Source of the DNA: DAOUKH01 sp965207995
Lineage (GTDB): Bacteria > Chloroflexota > Dehalococcoidia > SHYB01
Direction of reading: 5' to 3'
Length of the DNA stretch: 64,000 nt
Assembly (NCBI GenBank): GCA_965207995.1
Contig: OZ242299.1
Coordinates: 2,722,636 to 2,786,635 of the forward strand
Part shown: piece after piece, positions 58,059-64,000 of the stretch
Position numbering within the stretch: position 1 is the stretch's first letter
How the letters are laid out: every line of letters starts with the position of its first letter
Made by a program: the position numbers and the translations under genes
Notes under the pieces: generated by a model
Databases searched by the model: none
What the model was told of the DNA's origin: nothing
What the model saw: the letters and a program-made list of their open reading frames with translations, nothing else

Positions 58059-58185
58059 TTGGCCGGACGCGGTGTGACGGAGAAGGCGGCCTAAGGAAAC
58101 GACAACGACGAACGGCCCGACTCACGGGCAGCGGAATCGCCGGATGCAAGAGCCGGCGAAAGCAAACACAGAGGGAGTGGCACCA

Positions 58186-59298
58186 ATGGGCGGACAGAGC
58201 GAATTCAAAGGGATGGCGGACGTAAAAGTCATTGGCGTGGGCGGCGGAGGCTGCAACGCCGTCGCCCGGATGCTCAAGGAGCAGGTCAACGGGGTCAGCT
58301 TTGTGTGCGTCAACACGGACGCGCAGGCGCTGATGCGTGCCGAAGCCCCGCTCCGCATCCGTATCGGCGACCAGGTCAGCCGCGGCCTCGGCGTCGGCGG
58401 CGATCCTGAGAAAGGGCGCCAAGCCGCGGAGGAGAGCCGCGACGACCTCGTCGAGACCGTCGGCGAGAGCGACATGGTCTTCCTGACCGCGGGGATGGGC
58501 GGCGGCACCGGCACCGGCGCCGTGCCCGTCATCGCCGAAGTGGCGCGGGATAGCGGCGCGCTCACCGTGGCCGTGGTAACGCGGCCCTTCGAGTGGGAAG
58601 GCGCCCACCGGCGCGCCCGCGCCGAGGAAGGGATCAACCGGCTGCGGGAGAAGGTCGACACCCTTCTGGTCATTCCCAACGACGCATTGGTGGCGGTGTG
58701 CGACCGCAAGGTCACCATCGGCGACGCCTTCAAGCTCGCCGACGAGGTGTTGCGCCGGGCCATCCAAGCGATCTCCGATCTGATCACCGTGCCCGGCGAC
58801 ATCAACCTCGACTTCGCCGACGTGCGCGCCGTGATGAGCGACGCCGGCTCGGCGATGATGGGCGTGGGCTACGGCAAAGGCGACAACCGGGCGACGGACG
58901 CGGCCCGCGCCGCGATCTCGAACCCGCTGCTCGACGTCTCCATCGAGGGCGCCAAGGGCGTGCTCTTCAACATCACCGGCGGTCCCGACCTCACCCTCAC
59001 CGAGGTCCATGCCGCTTCCGAGATCATCAGCAAGGCCGTGGACCCGGCCGCCGACATCTTCTTCGGTATGTCGACGGACACGCGGATGGAGAGCGACGTC
59101 AAGATCACGCTCATCGCGACGGGATTCCCGTCGGAGCAGAGCACGGCGTTCGCCAGCCCGGACACGATCCAGCGCCTCATGAACGGGGGCAGCGGGGCCG
59201 ACGATCCGGACCTGGACGTGCCGCCGTTCCTGCGCAAGCGGTCGCCGGCAGAGGCGGAGCCGATCAAGACCCACTCCAAGCTGCCGATCGAGTTCTAA
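58186..59298 (+). CDS. ftsZ: Cell division GTPase FtsZ
   Basis: A 370-residue tubulin homologue that forms the division ring. VKVIGVGGGGCNAVARM begins the GTP site, GMGGGTGTGAVPVIAEVA is the tubulin signature and NPLLDVSIEGAKGVLFNITG the T7-side strand. The C-terminal partner-binding peptide is DVPPFLRKR, followed by an unusual ~17-residue tail. ATG 58186 has GAGGGAG 8 bases upstream; an earlier in-frame ATG at 58144 has a weaker site. A strong terminator follows the stop. Confidence 0.96.
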   Translation: MGGQSEFKGMADVKVIGVGGGGCNAVARMLKEQVNGVSFVCVNTDAQALMRAEAPLRIRIGDQVSRGLGVGGDPEKGRQAAEESRDDLVETVGESDMVFLTAGMGGGTGTGAVPVIAEVARDSGALTVAVVTRPFEWEGAHRRARAEEGINRLREKVDTLLVIPNDALVAVCDRKVTIGDAFKLADEVLRRAIQAISDLITVPGDINLDFADVRAVMSDAGSAMMGVGYGKGDNRATDAARAAISNPLLDVSIEGAKGVLFNITGGPDLTLTEVHAASEIISKAVDPAADIFFGMSTDTRMESDVKITLIATGFPSEQSTAFASPDTIQRLMNGGSGADDPDLDVPPFLRKRSPAEAEPIKTHSKLPIEF

Positions 59299-59315
59299 CG
59301 ACGCCCCCCTCCTCC

Positions 59316-59361
59316 GGGCCCGCCCTGGGACGTCACCCCCTCCAGGGCGGGCCCGCTTTTT
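59316..59361 (+). terminator. Rho-independent terminator after ftsZ
   Basis: GGGCCCGCCCTGG (59316-59328) pairs perfectly with CCAGGGCGGGCCC (59342-59354) around a 13-base loop, followed by GC and five T residues. This ends the mraZ-rsmH-ftsA-ftsZ unit. Confidence 0.9.
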
Positions 59362-59384
59362 CTCATTTGGGGCGGGCGGCGACT

Positions 59385-59522
59385 GTGCGTGAGGCGTGCG
59401 TTTCGTGTGGGAAAGGTCGGAAAATTGTGCGCGGTTTCTCGGGAATGTGCATGGCTTGTCGACAAGGCTATCTGGTAGTGAAGCCCACATTGAGGTACAA
59501 TGGATTGTGGGAAAGGGCTTGA
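59385..59522 (+). CDS. Possible 45-residue double-CxxC small protein
   Basis: From a GTG at 59385 the frame reads REACVSCGKGRKIVRG, then MCMACRQGYL, ending NGLWERA and a TGA. Two CxxC pairs 14 residues apart make a plausible small zinc ribbon. The Shine-Dalgarno is weak (GGGGCGGGCGG), the G+C is lower than in neighbouring genes, and the stop overlaps the nrdR -35 box. The surrounding 59299-59682 has no other gene. It may simply be chance. Confidence 0.3.
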   Translation: MREACVSCGKGRKIVRGFSGMCMACRQGYLVVKPTLRYNGLWERA

Positions 59523-59547
59523 CATTCGCCCTCGTCGTGAGTACCCT
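59519..59547 (+). promoter_or_regulatory. Candidate nrdR-nrdJ promoter
   Basis: Perfect TTGACA (59519-59524), 17 bases, TACCCT (59542-59547), about 135 bases before the nrdR start. Following it, GTGAAACA (59563-59570) and TGTTTCAC (59596-59603) form an inverted repeat that could be an operator. Confidence 0.5.
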
Positions 59548-59682
59548 CTTACGACCTTTCCGGTGAAACATTCCTGAGTGATCATTCCCGAAACGTGTTT
59601 CACTGAAGAGAGCCGTCATTTCGGATCGTAGGGTGGCACTTTTGGCGGCGGCGAGGTAGCGAGATCAGCGGAGTGTTACAGC

Positions 59683-60312
59683 GTGAGGTGCCCGTATTGC
59701 GCCCACGAGGACAGCAAAGTCACCGACTCTCGGGCAGCCGAGAACGGCATACGCCGGCGCAGGGAGTGCCTGAGCTGCAACCGGCGCTTCACGACCTACG
59801 AACGCGTCCAATCGGCGGCGGTGCAGGTCGTCAAGCGCGACGAGCGCCGCGAGGAGTTCAACCGCGAGAAGCTGGCGGCGAGCATCCGCAAGGCCAGCGG
59901 CAAGCGGCCGCTGCCGGTCAATGCGATCGACAAGCTGACCGCCGACGTGGAGGCCGAGGTGCAGCATCTCGGCCGGGCCGAGATCTCGTCGTCGCTGATC
60001 GGCGAGATGGTGATGGACCGCCTCAAGGCCCTCGACCGGGTGGCGTACATCCGGTTCGCCTCGGTCTACCGGGACTTCGCCGACATCGACAACTTCCGGG
60101 ACGAGATCGAATCGCTCATGGCGGCGCGGGAGAGCCGGTCGACCTCCGCGCAACTTCCCCTGCTGCCGGGCGAGAAGCCGATGCCGCGCGCGGCGCGGCG
60201 GCGGCCGCGGCGGCCTCGAGGAGCGCGGATGGTCACGGCCGACGAGGCGCCGCCGGACGAGGTCACCGATGCCGTGCCGTCCGGCGGCCCCGAGGCTGCG
60301 GAGGACGGGTGA
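59683..60312 (+). CDS. nrdR: Transcriptional repressor NrdR
   Basis: A 209-residue NrdR. The zinc ribbon is CPYC (residues 3-6) with CLSC (29-32), the linker RRFTTYERVQ follows and the ATP-cone covers ~50-140 (VVKRDERREEFNREKLAASI and DRVAYIRFASVYRDF). It senses dATP and represses ribonucleotide reductase genes. Usual NrdR proteins end near residue 150; this has ~55 extra residues with an RRRPRRPRG basic stretch and an acidic end. Start GTG 59683 is the standard N-terminus. The reductase follows 148 bases downstream. Confidence 0.94.
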   Translation: MRCPYCAHEDSKVTDSRAAENGIRRRRECLSCNRRFTTYERVQSAAVQVVKRDERREEFNREKLAASIRKASGKRPLPVNAIDKLTADVEAEVQHLGRAEISSSLIGEMVMDRLKALDRVAYIRFASVYRDFADIDNFRDEIESLMAARESRSTSAQLPLLPGEKPMPRAARRRPRRPRGARMVTADEAPPDEVTDAVPSGGPEAAEDG

Positions 60313-60421
60313 GCGGCCCGGCCTCCCTTTCCTAAGCCGCGGGCCCGCATCCCCTATGTGACAAGGCCCCCTTGCGAGGCATTGGACGTAACACAACAAT
60401 CAGAGGCTTCATGAAGAGCGA

Positions 60422-60440
60422 GCCCCGGGGAACCCGGGGC
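60422..60440 (+). promoter_or_regulatory. Perfect hairpin before nrdJ ribosome site
   Basis: GCCCCGGG (60422-60429), loop GAA, CCCGGGGC (60433-60440), immediately before the GGAG ribosome site and the ATG at 60461. No T run follows, so it is more likely a leader structure than a terminator. Confidence 0.5.
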
Positions 60441-60460
60441 GTAGAGATGGAGAAAAAGCG

Positions 60461-62992
60461 ATGTCTTCTAGTCCAACCGGTGACCCCATTGAGGACGTAC
60501 TGCGAGCGGCGACGTCGGGCTTGAACGGCTACGCCCACGACGTACTCCAAGAACATCCCCCATTGAGGGGAGAGGCGCTTCACGCTCCCATTGTCGAAGT
60601 TGAGTCCGAGATACCCGGTCTTGAGATCACGGCAAACTCCCTCGAGGTCCTGCGGCGCCGCTACCTGGCGAAGGACCGGAAGGGCGAGATTGTCGAGACG
60701 CCCGACGAGATGTTCCGCCGTGTGGCGCGGAACCTTGCCGAAGGTGACCGCGTCGAGGAACCCGGCCACGACATAGAGCCCATCGAGGAGGAGTTCTACC
60801 AGATGCTGGCGCGTCTGGAGTTCCTCCCCAATTCGCCCACGCTGATGAACGCGGGCCGCGAGCTCCAGCAGCTTTCGGCCTGCTTCGTGCTGCCCGTTCC
60901 CGACAACATGGAGGGCATCTTCGAGTCGGCGACGCACACCGCGCTCATCCACAAGAGTGGCGGCGGTACTGGATTCGGCTTCTCGCAGCTCCGGCCCGAG
61001 AACGACGTCGTCGGCTCGACCGGCGGCGTGGCCTCGGGGCCGGTGTCCTTCATCAAGATCTTCGACACGGCAACCGACGTGGTGAAGCAAGGCGGCACGC
61101 GGCGGGGCGCCAACATGGGCATCCTGAACGTCGAGCACCCTGACATCCTCAAGTTCATCCACGTCAAGGACGACGACAAGTCGCTGCAGAACTTCAACAT
61201 CTCGGTCGCCCTGACCGAGCGGTTCATGGAGAAGGCGCGTTCCGGTGAAGAGTACGAGCTGTTCAACCCGCGGACCGGCCGCGTGGCGGGCTCCTTGAAC
61301 GCCGCCCAGGTCTACGAGCAGCTCGTCAATAGCGCGTGGAAGACGGGCGATCCCGGCATCGTCTTCATCGACCGCATCAACGCCGATCATCCCACGCCGC
61401 ACGAGGGCCTTATCGAGGCGACGAACCCCTGCGGCGAGCAGCCCTTAATGGCCTACGAGTCGTGCAACCTCGGCTCGATCAACCTCGCCAAGATGGTCAA
61501 GGAAACGGGCCTCGAGGATCCGGTCGAGGTCGATTGGGACCGCTTGGAGCGGACCGTATTCACGTCGGTCCGGTTCTTGGACAACGTGGTGACGATGAAC
61601 CGCTATCCGGTTTCCAAGATCGAGGAAGTCACCAAGCGGACCCGCAAGATCGGGCTTGGCGTGATGGGCTGGGCCGACCTTCTGCTCATGCTCGGCGTGC
61701 CCTACGACTCGAACCAGGCTGTCGAGATCGCCGAGAACGTGATGGGCTTCATCCAAAAGAAGGCCGACGAAGCCTCCATCGCCTTGGCGGAAGAGCGGGG
61801 CGTCTTCCCGGCGTGGAAGGGGAGCGTCTACGAGCACAACGATGGCCCGCGCTTCCGCAACTCCACGCGCACGACCATCGCGCCCACCGGCACGATCAGC
61901 ATCATCGCCGGTTGCTCCAGTGGCTGCGAGCCCCTGTTCGCGCTCAGCTACGTGCGCACGGTGATGGACGGGACGAGGCTCGTCGAGGTCAACCCCCATT
62001 TCGAGGCGGTGGCCCGGCGTGAAGGCTTCTACAGCAGCGAGCTGATGGAAGAGCTGGCGGCGCGCGGCTCAGTGCGCGGCATGCCCGGCGTCCCCGAGTG
62101 GGTGCAGCAGGTTTTCGTCACGTCGCACGACATCTCACCGGAATGGCACGTCAGGATGCAAGCTGCTTTCCAACGGTACACGGACAACGCCGTCTCCAAG
62201 ACAGTCAACTTCAGCCACGATGCCGGCGTCGAAGACGTGCGTATGGTCTACGACCTCGCCTACGACCTCGGCTGCAAGGGCGTGACGATCTACCGCGACG
62301 GCTCGAAGAGCATGCAGGTGCTCAGCACGGGGCAGACGGAGAAGGCCCGCAGCGGCGAGACGGCGGACGTCCACGAGGACTCGCCGGCCGTCCTGCAAGA
62401 GGCCGAAGAGATCGCCTCCGGCCCCGTGCCTCGCCGCCCCCGCGAGCGCCCGCGCGCCATGGTGGGCATGACCCACAAGGTACGCACCGGCAACGGCACG
62501 ATGTACGTCACGGTGAACGTCGACGACACCCGAAAACCGTTCGAGGTCTTCTCGCAGTTGGGCAAGGCCGGCACGACGGACGCGGCGCACCTCGAGGCGA
62601 TCTCGCGACTGATCTCGCTCTGTCTGCGCGCCGGCGTCGACCTCGAAGCCATCATTCACCACATGAAAGGCATTACCAGCAACCCGATCTGGGACGATGG
62701 GGTGCTGGTCGCCTCGCCTCCGGACGCCGTGGCGCTCGTCCTTGCCAAGTACCTGCCCGGCGAGGACGGCACGCCCGCCGAGATGTGGAACGAGCCTACG
62801 ATGCAGGGCGCGCAGCTCGGTCTGTTCAACCCCGGCAAGGCCGAGGAGAACGCCGAGGCTGCTCAGGGCGCCAAGCTCGAAGCCTGGAAGGAGCCGGAGT
62901 CGGCGGTCACCTGCCCCGACTGCTCCGGCGTGCTTGCGTACCAAGAGGGCTGCCTGATGTGCCACGCCTGTGGCTTCAATAAGTGCGGATAG
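60461..62992 (+). CDS. nrdJ: Adenosylcobalamin-dependent ribonucleotide reductase (class II)
   Basis: An 843-residue vitamin-B12-dependent reductase that turns ribonucleotides into deoxyribonucleotides, so it needs no oxygen-made radical. LEFLPNSPTLMNAG and QLSACFVLPV begin the barrel (first redox cysteine), TNPCGEQPLMAYESCNLGSI holds the radical cysteine and glutamate, TTIAPTGTISIIAG the following loop. The C-terminal tail CPDCSGVL...CHACGFNKCG is the electron-shuttle/zinc end. Class II length with the usual ~100-residue insertion before that tail. Regulated by NrdR, encoded just upstream. Confidence 0.95.
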   Translation: MSSSPTGDPIEDVLRAATSGLNGYAHDVLQEHPPLRGEALHAPIVEVESEIPGLEITANSLEVLRRRYLAKDRKGEIVETPDEMFRRVARNLAEGDRVEEPGHDIEPIEEEFYQMLARLEFLPNSPTLMNAGRELQQLSACFVLPVPDNMEGIFESATHTALIHKSGGGTGFGFSQLRPENDVVGSTGGVASGPVSFIKIFDTATDVVKQGGTRRGANMGILNVEHPDILKFIHVKDDDKSLQNFNISVALTERFMEKARSGEEYELFNPRTGRVAGSLNAAQVYEQLVNSAWKTGDPGIVFIDRINADHPTPHEGLIEATNPCGEQPLMAYESCNLGSINLAKMVKETGLEDPVEVDWDRLERTVFTSVRFLDNVVTMNRYPVSKIEEVTKRTRKIGLGVMGWADLLLMLGVPYDSNQAVEIAENVMGFIQKKADEASIALAEERGVFPAWKGSVYEHNDGPRFRNSTRTTIAPTGTISIIAGCSSGCEPLFALSYVRTVMDGTRLVEVNPHFEAVARREGFYSSELMEELAARGSVRGMPGVPEWVQQVFVTSHDISPEWHVRMQAAFQRYTDNAVSKTVNFSHDAGVEDVRMVYDLAYDLGCKGVTIYRDGSKSMQVLSTGQTEKARSGETADVHEDSPAVLQEAEEIASGPVPRRPRERPRAMVGMTHKVRTGNGTMYVTVNVDDTRKPFEVFSQLGKAGTTDAAHLEAISRLISLCLRAGVDLEAIIHHMKGITSNPIWDDGVLVASPPDAVALVLAKYLPGEDGTPAEMWNEPTMQGAQLGLFNPGKAEENAEAAQGAKLEAWKEPESAVTCPDCSGVLAYQEGCLMCHACGFNKCG

Positions 62993-63145
62993 ATGGCAAA
63001 GCGGAGCCTGCCGCAAGGGAGCGAATATCGAACGATGAAGTAACACCTTCGGTCCTGCCCTAGCCAAGGGCCGAAGGCGACCTGCGCCCACCGCCTCCAG
63101 GGCGCTTTACATGAGCCCGTTCTCCTCCAGGACGGGTGTCCCACC

Positions 63146-63182
63146 GGCGTCCTCTGCCCTCACCCAGAGGACGCCGCCTTTT
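63146..63182 (+). terminator. Rho-independent terminator after nrdJ
   Basis: GGCGTCCTCT (63146-63155) pairs with AGAGGACGCC (63166-63175) over a 10-base loop, then GCC and four T residues. It ends the nrdR-nrdJ unit. Confidence 0.75.
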
Positions 63183-63274
63183 GAGGCGCATTCGCTCGGA
63201 CGTTCCGGCAGGTCTTCGCTCCGCTTCAATTTTGAGTAGAATCACCGGGCCGCCGAGCGGCGGGGAGGGTTCCC

Positions 63275-64000
63275 ATGCAGATAGGCGTTTCTGTTCCGGG
63301 CGTGACGCTTCAGCCGAACGCCGCTGAGTCGTGGGCCGCTGAGGCGACCGCCGAAGACATGCTGCGCGTGGCACGGAAGGCCGACGAGCTCGGCTTCGAC
63401 TTTCTCGGCGTTCCCGAGCACGCGATCATGCTCGAAAAGATGGTCCCCGTTATGGGGCCCCGCTGGCCGCACCCGTTGGTGACCCTGGGCGTCTTCGCCG
63501 GAGCGACGCAACGCATCCGGTTGGTCAACACCGTCATCGTGCTCGGCTATCACCATCCTGTCGAGCTAGCGAAGATGGTATCGACGCTGGACTGGTTGTC
63601 GGGCGGCCGAGCCATCGTCGGGTTGGGGGTCGGCTACCTGCGCCGCGAGTTCGCCATCATGGGCGGAGACCATACCAACCGCGGCGAAATCGCCAACGAG
63701 ATGATCGAGGCAATGATCGAGCTCTGGTCCAGCGACGAGCCCGCTTACCAGGGCAAGCACTTTCAGTTCGACCGCATCGCTTTCGACCCCAGGCCGGTGC
63801 AGAAACCCTATCCGCCCATTTGGATCGGTGGCCACTCGGCGCCTTCCATGCGCCGTACCGCGGCCTACGGCGACGGCTGGCAGCCGTGGCAGGTCACCCG
63901 CGAGCAGCTTCCCGAGAAGCTCGCATACATCCATGAGCGGCGGGACCGGGACGACGCACGGCCCTTCGACGTCATCATGCCGCTGTTCGAGGCCAAGATG
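63275..64000 (+). CDS. Luciferase-like (LLM class, F420-type) oxidoreductase (3' end outside window)
   Basis: 242 codons of an open frame that continues past the window. MQIGVSVPGVTLQPN begins the barrel, GFDFLGVPEHAIML is the first loop, TVIVLGYHHPVELAKMVSTL and GLGVGYLRREF follow, and PVQKPYPPIWIGGHS is the family's late signature. The arrangement is closest to F420-dependent relatives. GGGGAGG lies upstream of the ATG at 63275. It is a second paralogue of the window's flavin monooxygenases and lies after the nrdJ terminator, so it starts a new unit. Confidence 0.88.
   Translation, partial: MQIGVSVPGVTLQPNAAESWAAEATAEDMLRVARKADELGFDFLGVPEHAIMLEKMVPVMGPRWPHPLVTLGVFAGATQRIRLVNTVIVLGYHHPVELAKMVSTLDWLSGGRAIVGLGVGYLRREFAIMGGDHTNRGEIANEMIEAMIELWSSDEPAYQGKHFQFDRIAFDPRPVQKPYPPIWIGGHSAPSMRRTAAYGDGWQPWQVTREQLPEKLAYIHERRDRDDARPFDVIMPLFEAKM

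Noticed and set aside
60313..60460. Cobalamin riboswitch before the B12-dependent reductase
   Set aside because: The 148-base leader is short and I see no B12-box-like core; only one small perfect stem is present.

Overview
The window looks like a chromosomal segment of a high-GC bacterium of the Chloroflexota, most likely a Dehalococcoidia/SAR202-type lineage. This is an inference from gene content, not a phylogenetic test. The pointers are a division cluster that runs mraZ-rsmH-ftsA-ftsZ-nrdR-nrdJ with no murein-synthesis genes, a Gram-positive-type LexA box in front of recA, futalosine-type menaquinone genes, and a strong enrichment in catabolic families that SAR202 genomes are known to expand: luciferase-like flavin monooxygenases, CaiB/BaiF CoA-transferases, amidohydrolases and molybdopterin dehydrogenases. 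I saw no rRNA, tRNA or CRISPR array.

1-15 kb, mostly minus strand: a D-aminoacylase-type amidohydrolase cut by the window edge, a TfoX-like protein, a low-GC DUF262/HNH protein (likely a defence gene) sitting where leuD might be expected after leuC, then an acyl-CoA ligase with an isocitrate-lyase-type lyase, a maleate-isomerase-type protein, hydantoinase B, an unusual crotonase-hydantoinase A fusion, and a CaiB CoA-transferase. 15-25 kb: a flavin monooxygenase, a DUF3052 gene destroyed by repeats, a sodium:solute symporter, a double-domain CoA-transferase, an SDR, a formyltransferase and an orphan solute-binding lipoprotein. This part is riddled with structured GC-rich repeats.

25-35 kb: isocitrate dehydrogenase, isoaspartyl peptidase, a DUF711 protein, a PPOX-fold protein, SRPBCC, a SemiSWEET sugar transporter, a lone xanthine-dehydrogenase-type large subunit, and a lower-GC helicase with an embedded nuclease-like domain and zinc ribbons (a second likely defence or repair acquisition). 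35-47 kb: three more amidohydrolases, a tightly coupled isochorismatase/deacetylase operon, recA with a readable SOS promoter, a radical SAM protein, a MaoC-type dehydratase and an acyl-CoA dehydrogenase.

46.7-47.4 kb holds a HigBA toxin-antitoxin pair bracketed by a 53-54 bp direct duplication of the acyl-CoA dehydrogenase 3' end. 49.6-53.8 kb is an SDR plus a ubiD/ubiX/ubiA trio that fits the late futalosine pathway. 55.3-63 kb is the division and ribonucleotide-reductase block: a strong promoter overlapped by three 10-bp-spaced TGG boxes (a probable MraZ operator), mraZ, rsmH, ftsA and ftsZ, a terminator, a tiny two-CxxC ORF, nrdR and a B12-dependent ribonucleotide reductase. The window ends inside another luciferase-like monooxygenase.

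No complete, obviously new multi-gene system is visible. The strongest leads are the HigBA insertion with its duplicated junction, the triple-hairpin repeat family that invades coding ends, the crotonase-HyuA fusion with an internal ribosome-binding site, and the two isolated defence-like genes.
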